Below, piece by piece: positions 45,142 to 54,397 of a stretch of 64,000 bases of DNA (within the stretch, counting starts at the first letter, position 1; the number at the start of each line of letters is the position of its first letter). Both the position numbers and the translations under genes were made by a program. A model generated the notes under the pieces. It was not told where the DNA came from. It worked only from the letters and a program-made list of their open reading frames with translations, and searched no databases. This DNA comes from Bacillota bacterium (lineage in GTDB: Bacteria; Bacillota; Clostridia; Oscillospirales; Ruminococcaceae): NCBI GenBank assembly GCA_023457355.1, contig JAEWLW010000088.1, positions 19,924 to 83,923 on the forward strand, read 5' to 3'.

Positions 45142-45285
45142 ATGCTTTTTATTTATCTTGCGCTCATCCTGTTTTTGCTGGTGTTCATCATCTGGAATAT
45201 GCTGACCGAGAAAAACCTGCTTTTGCAAATCGATGCCGCGCTGGTGATTATTCCGCTGGTGCTGCGGCTTCTGCTGATTAAATAA
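45142..45285 (+). CDS. 47-residue membrane peptide between permease and hydrolase genes
   Basis: A small gene with ATG at 45142 after GGGGGGAAGAC and stop at 45285, 14 bases after the permease and 16 before the next gene. The product has two hydrophobic helices (LFIYLALILFLLVFIIWNML and IDAALVIIPLVLRLLLIK) separated by TEKNLLLQ. Its tight fit in the operon makes it credible. It could be a minimal partner of the permease, analogous in position to a TRAP small subunit (DctQ). Confidence 0.7.
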   Translation: MLFIYLALILFLLVFIIWNMLTEKNLLLQIDAALVIIPLVLRLLLIK

Positions 45286-45301
45286 GGGACGGAGGGAAGA
45301 T

Positions 45302-46447
45302 ATGACTATCATCATAAAAAAACCGCTGATGTCAGCGGCAGTTCTGCTGCTGGCCTGTGCGTTTTGCGTCGCGTCGCTGGCAATCACCTTCCGCTCAATG
45401 CTGCAAAAGGAACCGATTTACCCCGGAGAGGGCGTCACCGAAATCAAGATGCTCTCCGAGTGGTTCCCGGGGCTGAAGGGCACAGCGGGCGATACCGAGG
45501 TGTATATTCTCCGGGGCGAAAATCCCGGCGCGTCGATGCTGGTACTCGGCGGCACCCACCCTAACGAGCCTTCCGGCCTGCTGGCAGCCACGCTGCTAAT
45601 TGAAAACGCCCGCCCTAAAACGGGCACGCTCTATGTCATCAATCGCACTAACGCCGCAGCTTATACCTGTACCGACCCGCAGGAGGGCGCGCCCATGCGC
45701 TTTACCCTTGACACGCCCGGCGGTGCACGCTGGTTCCGCTATGGCTCACGCGCGACCAACCCGATCTACCAGTGGCCTGACCCCGAGATTTATGTGCACG
45801 CATCCTCGGGGCAACGCCTTTCGGGCAGTGAAACCCGCAATTTAAACCGTTCCTATCCCGGCCGTCCCGATGGCACGCTGACTGAAAAAATCGCCTACGG
45901 CGTAGTACAACTCATCAAAGATGAGAACATTGCTGTCGAAGTTGACCTGCACGAAGCGTCACCCGAATATCCAACCATCAATGCTATTGTTGCGCACGAA
46001 AACGCCATGAGCTTAGCGTCCGACGCGATGATCAACATGCAGCTGGAGGGGATGGACATCAGCTTGGAACCATCACCAAAAAATCTGCACGGCCTGACCC
46101 ATCGCGAAATTGGCGATTTTGCAAACGCCTATGCACTGCTGATGGAAACCTCTAACCCGGCGCAGGGCCGTCTGCGCGGTAAAACGAACGCTGAGCTGGT
46201 CGTCACCGGCAAGGATAAATTCTATCTTAAGGCGGCGGGTTACGGGCGGCTCTATGTTCCGTACAGCGAGAATGGTAGTCCCATTTCCGAACGCGTCGCG
46301 CGCCAGATCACCGGCATTATAGCTTTTGCTAATTCCTATACCGAGATGGGGCTGGGCAGCGCGGCAGGCGGCATTGATCTGGGCAACCTGCCGGATTATG
46401 AGACACTTGCAGCCGACATTGGCCCCTATCTGACGCCCAAGGCCTGA
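45302..46447 (+). CDS. Exported succinylglutamate desuccinylase/aspartoacylase-family hydrolase 1
   Basis: A 381-residue protein with an N-terminal signal anchor (about 8-30) and an M14-superfamily zinc hydrolase domain. Zinc ligands: LGGTHPNEPSG (HxxE) and the later His in VDLHEAS. RNLNRSYPGRPDGT is the family arginine motif. Catalytic Glu is probably in LLMETSNP. The family cleaves N-acyl amino acids. Outside the cell and next to PGA genes, action on gamma-glutamyl or N-acyl-glutamyl links is plausible. Confidence 0.85.
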   Translation: MTIIIKKPLMSAAVLLLACAFCVASLAITFRSMLQKEPIYPGEGVTEIKMLSEWFPGLKGTAGDTEVYILRGENPGASMLVLGGTHPNEPSGLLAATLLIENARPKTGTLYVINRTNAAAYTCTDPQEGAPMRFTLDTPGGARWFRYGSRATNPIYQWPDPEIYVHASSGQRLSGSETRNLNRSYPGRPDGTLTEKIAYGVVQLIKDENIAVEVDLHEASPEYPTINAIVAHENAMSLASDAMINMQLEGMDISLEPSPKNLHGLTHREIGDFANAYALLMETSNPAQGRLRGKTNAELVVTGKDKFYLKAAGYGRLYVPYSENGSPISERVARQITGIIAFANSYTEMGLGSAAGGIDLGNLPDYETLAADIGPYLTPKA

Positions 46448-46462
46448 TCGGGGGTACTGGCA

Positions 46463-47425
46463 ATGAACACAGCGCTTCGCGTTGCGGCGCTCATGGTCAG
46501 CGCGATAATTTTCTGGTGCACGCTGGAGCTGGCGCGGACGCCGGTGGGGTCTCCGGTCAGCCGACCGGAGACCCCCTTCGCCAGCAGCGCTGCTGCGGCG
46601 TCTACATCGCCAATGCCGAGCAGTCCGGACAGCGAAAATATGCCGGCGCGTGCCACCCGGGCGGAACTGGCAGAGATGCTCATTGACCCGCCCTATCATT
46701 TTGATCCCGCCACCATGAGGGCCGCCGACTTTGGCCCGTTCTTCACTGAAGAGATGCCGGTGACTCGCACTGAAACGACGCTGCTTTCCGGTACACCGTA
46801 TAATACAACCCTTACGGTGGTCGCGGGTGCAGCCGAGGGCCCGACCGTCTTTGTTATCGCAGGCATTCACGGGGACGAAATGGCCGGATATACCGCCGGA
46901 AACCTGCTCAAGGATGTTTCGATCGCCGCGGGCAGACTATGCATCATTTCGCCAGCAAACACAGGCGGCGTTGCCAACAATTCGCGCTATGTGGCGGACC
47001 GGCTGGACTTAAACCGCAGCTTTCCGGGCAGAGCGGACGGCAACGCCGCCGAGCGTGTCGCTGATGTGATCCACCACCAGATTCAGGGCATCAACCCCGA
47101 CCTGCTGCTCGATTTACACGAGGCGCGGCTGGCGGTGAGCGACAAGGCCGACTATCTGGGCAGCTCGCTGATTTATTCCGACCTGACGGGTATGGAAGAC
47201 CTGTTCTTTGACCTGTTGTTCGCCACCCAAACGGGTGCGCTTTGCAGCGAGCCGTTTGATTATTACGCACCCGGACCTGAGGGCAGTATCAACCGGACGG
47301 TGACGGAAAAGCTCGGTATACCCGCAATCACGGTCGAGACGTTTCGGGGGTATCCGTTGGAGAGGCGGATAGCCGATCAGCTGGCTGTCGTGCAGTATGT
47401 GCTGGGTTATTATGATATGCTCTGA
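46463..47425 (+). CDS. Exported succinylglutamate desuccinylase/aspartoacylase-family hydrolase 2
   Basis: A 320-residue paralogue of the previous gene's product, with signal anchor, a Ser/Ala/Pro linker (about 30-60) and an M14-like domain. Zinc ligands: IAGIHGDEMAG (HxxE) and DLHEARL. Arginine motif DLNRSFPGRADGN and catalytic-position Glu in ITVETF. Gene spacing (15 bases) shows an operon. Its active site appears complete, so both copies are likely active. Confidence 0.85.
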   Translation: MNTALRVAALMVSAIIFWCTLELARTPVGSPVSRPETPFASSAAAASTSPMPSSPDSENMPARATRAELAEMLIDPPYHFDPATMRAADFGPFFTEEMPVTRTETTLLSGTPYNTTLTVVAGAAEGPTVFVIAGIHGDEMAGYTAGNLLKDVSIAAGRLCIISPANTGGVANNSRYVADRLDLNRSFPGRADGNAAERVADVIHHQIQGINPDLLLDLHEARLAVSDKADYLGSSLIYSDLTGMEDLFFDLLFATQTGALCSEPFDYYAPGPEGSINRTVTEKLGIPAITVETFRGYPLERRIADQLAVVQYVLGYYDML

Positions 47426-47431
47426 ACAGGA

Positions 47432-47470
47432 AAATCCCGCCGCAACGGAGTAGTCGCGGCGGGATTCTTT
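47432..47470. terminator. Bidirectional terminator
   Basis: AATCCCGCCGC and GCGGCGGGATT with a 12-base loop, then CTTTTAT, between the hydrolase operon and the convergent response-regulator gene. Confidence 0.88.
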
Positions 47471-47527
47471 TATAAAATAAGACGGGCATTCATTTTCCCT
47501 ATGACTTTAGCCTTTAACACGTCAGTT

Positions 47528-48226
47528 TTACCCTTTCCAGCGATATTTCTGTTTTGGACGGCCCTGACGGCCATATTCCGAATGCACCACAACGGTTCCC
47601 TCGCCCACAAGATGGGTCAGGTAGCGGTAAGCGGTCTGATACGCCAATCCGCATCCGGCGGATATTTCATTGATGGTCAGATACTCTCGCCGTTCCTGCA
47701 AAAAGCGGCAGATGATGGAAAGTGTAAACGGGCTGATCCCCTTGACATATTCCTCGGGCTGCACAGCGGGTTTCTCAGGCTCCCTCAGCGCCGCGTTATA
47801 ACGCGGCGGGCCGGAGATGTTTATCTCGGCTGCCGCGGGAGGCACAGCGCGTTGGGCGGTACGCAGATGTACCCGAATACGCGAAATCAGGTCAATGGGC
47901 TTTACCGGCTTCAAAGCAAAGTCGTCGGCACCGGCCGCCAGAAAGGCGTCAGCCACACTACGCGAGCCCTCGATGGTCAGCACCACGATAGAAATGCCCG
48001 GATTGACCGCGCGGATACTGCGTACAACCTCAATGCCATCCATTCTTGGCATGTGATAATCCACTAACACAATATCGGGCTGCTCTGTTTTGACCAGTTC
48101 AATAGCATCTGCCCCCTCGGTGGTGGTGATGGCCCGCCAGCCCTCCAGTTCGCAAATAGCCGACAGCGCAAAAAGAATATCCTGCGAATCATCTACCGCC
48201 AGGACCGTTACTTGACTGTGGTTCAT
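47528..48226 (-). CDS. Response regulator (CitB/DctR-like)
   Basis: A 232-residue DNA-binding regulator. The receiver (about 5-120) has the acidic pair VDDSQD, phospho-acceptor Asp in IVLVDYHMPRMDG (about D56) and Lys in ALKPVKP. The C-terminus (about 160-232) is a helix-turn-helix (LTINEISAGCGLAYQTAYRY) similar to CitB/DctR-type effectors that respond to exogenous carboxylates. It overlaps the kinase gene by 38 bases. Likely targets are the flanking PGA-locus operons. Confidence 0.9.
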   Translation of the reverse strand: MNHSQVTVLAVDDSQDILFALSAICELEGWRAITTTEGADAIELVKTEQPDIVLVDYHMPRMDGIEVVRSIRAVNPGISIVVLTIEGSRSVADAFLAAGADDFALKPVKPIDLISRIRVHLRTAQRAVPPAAAEINISGPPRYNAALREPEKPAVQPEEYVKGISPFTLSIICRFLQERREYLTINEISAGCGLAYQTAYRYLTHLVGEGTVVVHSEYGRQGRPKQKYRWKG

Positions 48227-49544
48227 CTAAAAAGACCTCCTTGAGATGGATCGTGACGGTGGTTCCTGCGTTGGGAATGCTTTCAATGGTGATGCTGCCG
48301 CTGCAACCTTCTATAATCTCACGCACATAGCTCATGCCAAGTCCGGTGGAGCCGTGCGAGCTGTAGCCGACATCCCAGACCCGTTCAAGGTCGCAGGGCG
48401 ACATACCGCAGCCGTTGTCCGATATTGTAATGATAATGTCGCCATTTATGGCATTTACAGTGATATCGATCTTGCCGGTTTCAGGGTCAATGGCGTTGAC
48501 GGCATTGTCAATCAGATTGATCAGTGCGCGCGAAAAGGTAATTCTGTTGATGCGGATGTAGCTTTCAGGGGCAAGGTTGGTCAGAGATATGCGATCCTTG
48601 TTGCGCTGGGACGTCACTTGAAACAGGCTGTAATCAAACAGTGCACGGGTGGTAACAGGGCGCAGGCAGTCAATTTCGAGAATCTGGGAGATCATCTCGC
48701 TCATCATTTCACCTGCGTTGGCAATGCGCCGCTGATAGTCGCGGATTTTGGGATCGTCGCTGATTATCAGCGTCACGCCAGACAGCGCCTGAATCGTGGT
48801 CAGCGGTGTTTTCAGGTCGTGGACAAGGTGGCGTATTTCGGAATCCTTCTTGGCCTCCAGCGCCTGCATCTGCGCCTCCAGAAGCGCCTGTGCCGACAGA
48901 ATCAGCTTGTGCTGGTCGGTGAGCAGCCGCGAGAGCAGAAAAGACATCGAAACAAAAACAGCCATCTGTGAGAGCGAAAAGGCGGTCAGCACGCTGTACC
49001 GGTCAAAATACTGTGCCAGCAACTTGATGTCACCCGAGACAATGCCCCGCCCAAAGCCATAGGCTGAAAGCGGCGGTACCACGTCCAAAAACTGCACGCC
49101 AATCAGTGCACAGATCAGAACGGCGCTACGTTTATAGGCCTTGACGGTCTCAAGGTTGAAGCCGTCGAGCATGTAAATCATCAAAATGACCATCAGCGAC
49201 GGGATGCCAAAGTCGTAGCGCACGCCATAAATCCAAGAGGTGAGGTAATAAACCGCGATGATGATAGCAATTACCATCCCGCGGAACAGCCAGCGGTTTT
49301 TTCTGAAAATAGCCGAACAGAGCAGATAACTGCCCAGATAGATGGGCAGTGCCCGCAAACTATTCATGATAACCAGCAGGAAGGCAGCCACCAACAAAAG
49401 CCCTACATCGCGCGATTCGGCGGCGGAGTTGAGCAGCGTGTAGATCTTAAAGCTTCGGACATTGACAAACAGCGGCAGCACCAGTCCCAGCGCCAGCAGC
49501 TGCCCGCCGGAAAAAATACCCTGCCGCGCCGGTTTGTTTTCCAT
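48189..49544 (-). CDS. Membrane sensor histidine kinase
   Basis: A 451-residue kinase with about six N-terminal helices (about 15-215), a coiled linker (LILSAQALLEAQMQALEAKK), the H-box HLVHDLKTPLTTIQ (phospho-His), N-box INLIDNAVNAID, and G-boxes DNGCGMSP and GSTGLGMSYV. It has no extracellular PAS or Cache domain, so it may sense through its membrane part. It precedes the response regulator in an overlapping operon and diverges from the GGT operon. Confidence 0.92.
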   Translation of the reverse strand: MENKPARQGIFSGGQLLALGLVLPLFVNVRSFKIYTLLNSAAESRDVGLLLVAAFLLVIMNSLRALPIYLGSYLLCSAIFRKNRWLFRGMVIAIIIAVYYLTSWIYGVRYDFGIPSLMVILMIYMLDGFNLETVKAYKRSAVLICALIGVQFLDVVPPLSAYGFGRGIVSGDIKLLAQYFDRYSVLTAFSLSQMAVFVSMSFLLSRLLTDQHKLILSAQALLEAQMQALEAKKDSEIRHLVHDLKTPLTTIQALSGVTLIISDDPKIRDYQRRIANAGEMMSEMISQILEIDCLRPVTTRALFDYSLFQVTSQRNKDRISLTNLAPESYIRINRITFSRALINLIDNAVNAIDPETGKIDITVNAINGDIIITISDNGCGMSPCDLERVWDVGYSSHGSTGLGMSYVREIIEGCSGSITIESIPNAGTTVTIHLKEVFLDEPQSSNGPGGR

Positions 49545-49593
49545 GCCCCCGCCCCCTTGAGTCCGAATTCTGTTTCTTTTAGAATAGTAACAT

Positions 49594-49642
49594 ATTTTTC
49601 TTTATTTGCCGCAAAGCGACAAAAGAAAAATAAAGAAAAAAT
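49594..49642. promoter_or_regulatory. A/T-rich inverted repeat between kinase and GGT promoters
   Basis: ATTTTTCTTTATTT (49594-49607) and AAATAAAGAAAAAAT (49628-49642) face each other around 20 bases. It lies 84-132 bases before the first GGT gene and resembles motifs near 54265 and 61623. Confidence 0.4.
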
Positions 49643-49725
49643 GGGAGTAATACGTTTTGATTCCAATTTATCGTTATACTTAAAGACAAGTTAACCGCAA
49701 TATCATCATGTGAGGGGAAAACCAG

Positions 49726-51447
49726 ATGAAACGACTTATTGCATTGACAACAGCGCTGGTGCTGATGCTCACCAGCTGCGCGTCGCCCAGCCAGCCTGCG
49801 GCGGGGCAAAGCGGTGCGCCAGAATTATCCGCCAGCCAGCCCGATTGGGCACAACCTGACGACAGCCTGCAAACCGGCAGTGTCGCCAGCGGCGGTACTG
49901 CCGCCGTGAGCAGTGCAAACCCTGTCGCCAGCAAAATCGGGGCCGAAATTCTCAAGAAGGGCGGCAATGCCGTCGATGCCGCCGTGGCGGTGAGTTTTGC
50001 GCTCGGGCTTTTGGAGCCTAACGCATCCGGCGTGGGCGGCTGCGGCTATGCGGTTTATGTGCCGGTAGAAGGAGCGCCCGCGTTTTATGACTACCGCTCG
50101 GCTGCGCCTGCCAATTTTGACCCGCAGGCTTTTATCGCACTCTCCGACGAGGAGCAGAAGCATTCGGTAGCGGCGGCGGGTGTGCCTGGTGCTGTGGCGG
50201 GCTGGCTTGCGCTGCACAAGCAGTATGGCAGGCTGCCGCTTAACGAACTGCTGGAACCGACTATTTTGCTGGCTGAGCAGGGGTTTGAGGTGCTGCCGTT
50301 TCTGGCCTCCCTGTTCACCGACAACTACAACCTGCTTTTGAAGGATGAGAGCTGCGCCACCCTGATGCTCAACGACGACTTTCCTTATATGGAAGGCGAA
50401 CTGATGAAGAATCCCGCCTATGCTAAAATGCTCGAAAAAATTGTAGCCGAGGGACACGACGGTTTTTACAAGGGCGAAATTGCACAGGCGATTGTGGCGG
50501 CCAGCGACGCGCGCGGCGGCACGATGACGCTTGAGGATCTGGCCGGTTACACGGTGCAGGTGGGCAAGCCTTTGGCGGGCACCTACCGCGGCTATACGGT
50601 TCTGACCAGCGCGCCAAGCTCCAGCGGTGGCATTGCGCTACTGGAATCGCTCAACCTGCTGGAGCGCTACGACCTCAGCGCGTCGGGCGTCAATACAGCG
50701 GTGACGCTGCACCGCATGGGTGAGGCATTCAAAATTGCCAACGCCGATCGCTACACCTACGTGGGGGACCCGGCTTTTGTAGAAATTCCCACCGATATCC
50801 TAATCTCTAAAGCACATGCTGACGAACGCGCGCTGCTGATTTCGGATACGGCGGTTTTGGGCGACCTTGACGTTCTGCCCGACAGCCAATCGAAAAGCAC
50901 GACGCATCTTTCAATTATAGACGCCGAGGGCAACGCCATTTCGATGACCAACACGCTGGGCACCTACTTTGGCTGTACCGTGGGTATTACCGACTGGGGC
51001 TTTTTGCTGGATAATCAGCTGCACGACTTTTCCATCGACGAGTGGGAGGCCAATGCCCCTGAAGCGGGCAAGCGCCCCCGCAGCTCGATGACGCCCACCG
51101 TTTTGCTCAGGGATGGTAAGCCCTGTGCCGCTTTGGGCAGCCCCGGCGGCGAGGCAATTGTCTCCACTGTGGCACAGATTATCTGTGACCTGGTCGACTT
51201 TAACCTGCCGGTGGATGAGGCAATTAACCTGCCGCGCATCTACCAGAGTTGCACCGGCCCGTTTGTGGCTGAGGGCGGGCACGACGAAGCCGTGTTGACA
51301 GCGCTTCAGGCGTTAGGTCACACGGTACAGCAGCGTGAGAAGCTGGATTATTTCTTTGGCGGTGTGCACGCGGTAGTGCGTAATGCCGACAGCACACTTA
51401 CCGGCGCGGCCGACCCCAGGCGCGATGGCGGCGTGGCGGCTTACTAA
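49726..51447 (+). CDS. Lipoprotein gamma-glutamyltransferase 1
   Basis: A 573-residue Ntn-hydrolase of the GGT/CapD family anchored as a lipoprotein (lipobox MLTSC). The precursor autocleaves before the catalytic Thr in SKSTTHLSIIDAEGNAISMT (about residue 395). The large-subunit motif EPNASGVGGCGY and small-subunit motifs RPRSSMTPT and GSPGGEA are present. GGTs cleave and transfer gamma-glutamyl groups. CapD in Bacillus anthracis attaches and trims PGA, and GGT in B. subtilis degrades PGA. It starts the GGT1-GGT2-DUF6305 operon. Confidence 0.92.
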   Translation: MKRLIALTTALVLMLTSCASPSQPAAGQSGAPELSASQPDWAQPDDSLQTGSVASGGTAAVSSANPVASKIGAEILKKGGNAVDAAVAVSFALGLLEPNASGVGGCGYAVYVPVEGAPAFYDYRSAAPANFDPQAFIALSDEEQKHSVAAAGVPGAVAGWLALHKQYGRLPLNELLEPTILLAEQGFEVLPFLASLFTDNYNLLLKDESCATLMLNDDFPYMEGELMKNPAYAKMLEKIVAEGHDGFYKGEIAQAIVAASDARGGTMTLEDLAGYTVQVGKPLAGTYRGYTVLTSAPSSSGGIALLESLNLLERYDLSASGVNTAVTLHRMGEAFKIANADRYTYVGDPAFVEIPTDILISKAHADERALLISDTAVLGDLDVLPDSQSKSTTHLSIIDAEGNAISMTNTLGTYFGCTVGITDWGFLLDNQLHDFSIDEWEANAPEAGKRPRSSMTPTVLLRDGKPCAALGSPGGEAIVSTVAQIICDLVDFNLPVDEAINLPRIYQSCTGPFVAEGGHDEAVLTALQALGHTVQQREKLDYFFGGVHAVVRNADSTLTGAADPRRDGGVAAY

Positions 51448-51528
51448 GCTTGTCCCTTTTATGGGCAAACAGCATCAAAACTGCCCACCTTATAGGTGAT
51501 ATGTAATAGAAAACGGAGGTATGTATCT

Positions 51529-53349
51529 ATGAATTTGGCGAGAACCCGTTTGCTTCCAATTCTGCTTACCCTGCTATTGATTCTCTCGGTGGCGTCCTGC
51601 GCGGGCAATCCGGCAACTTCATCTTCGGCAGCCGCCCCCAGTGCAGTACCCGCCGAATCCCCGACAGCAGTCGAACCTGCTTCCAGCAGCGCCCCCGTAC
51701 AACCGGAACCGGCGGACGACGGCGTGATTCATGCCACCGCCGAGGAGATGGATCTCTCATCCCGACACGCCGAAGGTTATAACGGCATGGTGGCTTCAGC
51801 CAGCCCGCTGGCTTCCAAGGTGGGTATCACCATCTTAGAACGCGGTGGCAATGCGGTTGACGCAGCCGTCGGTGTAGCCTATGCGCTGGGCATGGTGGAG
51901 CCCAACGCTTCGGGCATTGGTGGCGACGGTTACATGCTGGTGTACGACGCGAAAAATAAAAAATGCACGTTCCTCGATTATAAGGGTGAGGCGCCCGCCG
52001 AATTTAGCGTTGATTTTCTCAACGCGCATTACAACGTAGAGGGCAAGGCCTTTAAAGGCTATGCCGCACTGGTGCCCGGTTTTGTGGCGGGTATGGAAAA
52101 AGCCAACGAGATGTTTGGCACCATGAGCATGGCCGAGCTGTTGCAGCCCACCATCGACTACGCCGAGAAAGGCGTTGAGGTCACGCCGTTCATGGCGCAC
52201 GTTTACATAGATTATTACAATGTGCTGAGAAAACACCCCGAAACCGAGGCGACGTTTTTAAATGACGGTTTTCCTTACAACGCGGGTGATACCTTCACGA
52301 ATTTAAACTATGCCAAGGTTCTGCGCCGCATCGCTGCCGAGGGGAAGGACGCCTTTTACAAGGGCGAAATAGCCGAGGCAATTGTCAGTTCGCTCGCCGA
52401 GGATGAGGGCGTCATGACGCTTGACGACCTTGCGAACTTCAAGGTGGTCGTGCGCGAGCCGGTTTCCACCACCTACCGCGGCTATAAGGTTGTTTCCGCC
52501 CCGCCGAGCGCAGGCGGCACCGCTGTGATTGAGGCACTGAACATGGCCGAACACTTCGACGTTAAGTCGATGGGCCACAATGTACCCGATACGCTGCACA
52601 TGTGGGCCGAAATTTTCAAGCTGTCGGCGGTTGACCGCTACCACTATATCGGCGACCCGGCCTACAGTAAGGAACCGGCGGGCCTTTCGGCGCTGACTTC
52701 AAAAAGCTATGCCGCCGAACGGGTCAAGCTGGTGAACATGGACCGCGTGCTCGGCAAGGTAACCTACGGCAAGCCGCTTGAAGAAGAGGGCGCGCACACC
52801 ACCCATGTTTCGATTGTGGATCAGTGGGGCAACATGGTTGCCATGACCAACACCGTCAGCGACTTTTTCGGCAACTCTATTACTGTGAAGGATTGCGGCT
52901 TCTTCGTGAACAACGGTGCGTTCAACTTCTCAAAAACCTATTCCTCAAACCAGCCGCATCCAGGGCAGAAGGTGCGCAGCTCTATTTCGCCAACACTACT
53001 CTTTAACCCCGATGGCTCTCCGCTGGCCACACTGGGCACGCCGGGCGCCGCACGTATTCCCATCACCGTAACCCAGATTGTCAGCAACATCATTGATTTC
53101 GGCATGGATATGCAGGACGCCATTGACGCGCCCCGCATTTTTCAAAACTATAACACGGGGCTTTCTATTGAGGGCCACATGGACCCGCTGACTGTTTACA
53201 CCATGAAAAAGAAGGGGCACAATGTCACCGAGCGCGGCAAGCTGGACTATTTCTTCGGGGGAGTGCAGGGCGTGAAAATTGACCCCGCCACCGGTGAATT
53301 ACACGGTGCGGCCGATCCGCGGCGCGACGGCAAAGCGCTTGGATATTAA
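51529..53349 (+). CDS. Lipoprotein gamma-glutamyltransferase 2
   Basis: A 606-residue GGT/CapD-family paralogue (lipobox SVASC, long Ser/Pro linker to about residue 80). Autocleavage/catalytic Thr lies in GAHTTHVSIVDQWGNMVAMT. The motifs EPNASGIGGDGYM and KVRSSISPTLL match GGT1, but it keeps the more canonical GGDGYM where GGT1 has GGCGYA. The start at 51529 follows CGGAGG at nine bases. Two surface GGTs in one operon suggests division of labour, such as transfer to an acceptor versus hydrolysis. Confidence 0.92.
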   Translation: MNLARTRLLPILLTLLLILSVASCAGNPATSSSAAAPSAVPAESPTAVEPASSSAPVQPEPADDGVIHATAEEMDLSSRHAEGYNGMVASASPLASKVGITILERGGNAVDAAVGVAYALGMVEPNASGIGGDGYMLVYDAKNKKCTFLDYKGEAPAEFSVDFLNAHYNVEGKAFKGYAALVPGFVAGMEKANEMFGTMSMAELLQPTIDYAEKGVEVTPFMAHVYIDYYNVLRKHPETEATFLNDGFPYNAGDTFTNLNYAKVLRRIAAEGKDAFYKGEIAEAIVSSLAEDEGVMTLDDLANFKVVVREPVSTTYRGYKVVSAPPSAGGTAVIEALNMAEHFDVKSMGHNVPDTLHMWAEIFKLSAVDRYHYIGDPAYSKEPAGLSALTSKSYAAERVKLVNMDRVLGKVTYGKPLEEEGAHTTHVSIVDQWGNMVAMTNTVSDFFGNSITVKDCGFFVNNGAFNFSKTYSSNQPHPGQKVRSSISPTLLFNPDGSPLATLGTPGAARIPITVTQIVSNIIDFGMDMQDAIDAPRIFQNYNTGLSIEGHMDPLTVYTMKKKGHNVTERGKLDYFFGGVQGVKIDPATGELHGAADPRRDGKALGY

Positions 53350-53474
53350 TTCCGCCCCCTTGCGCCAACTTTGGTAAAATGCTAAAATTCTGGGAGAATC
53401 TTTGCAGAATTGTGTTGAGGCGCCTGCCTTTTTGCGGGCGGGCGCTGAGATCTGTCCGGACAGGAGGGACTTGC

Positions 53475-54119
53475 GTGAAACGATGGCCTGTTATTATTGC
53501 AGCTTTTATAATCCTAGCCGGGTGTGCCGATGCATCTGAACTATCTTCCCCGGGCCCAGCTCCCGCGGTATCTTGGCCTGCTTCGGTGTCGTCTTCCCAA
53601 GCGGATGCGCAGCAGTCTTTCGCGCTTTCTTCAATAGGATATCCGCTTTTGGTAACATCGCTGGGGCAGAGCACCGATGGTCTGTTGGTGCGCGAAATGC
53701 TCAGCGATGTCAAGGCCGACTATACATATGATGCCGTTGTAGCGCCCGAGGAACTCGAGAACTATAAGACCGTGTTGTTGGCGGTCGGGGCCAGTTCAAA
53801 GGCGCTGGGCAGTCTCGGCCGTACGACCGAGGCGGAATTTGACCGATGCAAAACGCTTTTACAGGCTATTCCAGATGAAACTGTCGTGGTTCTGGTGCGG
53901 TTGGGCGATTCGGCCAATCAGGACAGCTTGACCGATGCGCTGCTGGACCTGGCGCTGCCATATGCCGATGCGGCGTTGGTTACCCAGCATAGTGACCGGG
54001 AGGGGAAAATTGTAAAATTTGCAGCCGATCACGACATTCCATGCAGCGTTAGCGATTCGGTGCGCCAGATGACTGAAGTATTCAGTACGCTGCTGTGCGC
54101 ATCTCAATCCGCACAATAG
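53475..54119 (+). CDS. DUF6305-type lipoprotein, paralogue 2
   Basis: A 214-residue lipoprotein (lipobox ILAGC) with a Ser/Ala/Pro linker and a Rossmann-like domain (YPLLVTSLGQSTDGLLVREM, KTVLLAVGASSKALGSLGRT, VVVLVRLGDSAN). Paralogous to 43113-43814. The GTG start at 53475 follows AGGAGGG. The longer ORF from 53379 has no ribosome site. It closes the GGT operon. The repeated presence of this family near GGT and PgsBCW supports a role in PGA handling. Confidence 0.78.
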   Translation: MKRWPVIIAAFIILAGCADASELSSPGPAPAVSWPASVSSSQADAQQSFALSSIGYPLLVTSLGQSTDGLLVREMLSDVKADYTYDAVVAPEELENYKTVLLAVGASSKALGSLGRTTEAEFDRCKTLLQAIPDETVVVLVRLGDSANQDSLTDALLDLALPYADAALVTQHSDREGKIVKFAADHDIPCSVSDSVRQMTEVFSTLLCASQSAQ

Positions 54120-54141
54120 ATTAATACCGACGTTTTTTGGG

Positions 54142-54178
54142 GGAGCTTGCGACGCTATTGGGCGGCAGGCTCCTTTTT
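54142..54178 (+). terminator. Terminator of the GGT operon
   Basis: GGAGCTTGC and GCAGGCTCC with a 14-base loop, followed by TTTTT. Confidence 0.8.
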
Positions 54179-54264
54179 ATCGGCAACCTATTTGTACAAA
54201 ATCAATGAAAATTCAAATTGGTTGTGCATTTTGGTGATAATTCTCTTGCAAATCACCTGTGTGA

Positions 54265-54279
54265 AAATAAGAGAAATAA
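54265..54279 (+). promoter_or_regulatory. A-rich motif upstream of the repeat-protein gene
   Basis: AAATAAGAGAAATAA, 14 of 15 identical to the element upstream of pgsB (61623-61637). It lies about 120 bases before the start codon. Confidence 0.4.
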
Positions 54280-54397
54280 GGGAGAAACAACGCCGCCCCC
54301 TGTCTACATGCTATAATTTGTGTGAAAGAAATCGCTGCCCGGCGTTTTAACACGGATGGCGCGCAGTGAGTCTGCCAAATTCTCGGGAGGTATCAAA

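Noticed and set aside
49825..50457. Minus-strand frame inside the first GGT gene
   Set aside because: Antisense shadow of a conserved enzyme; no supporting signals.
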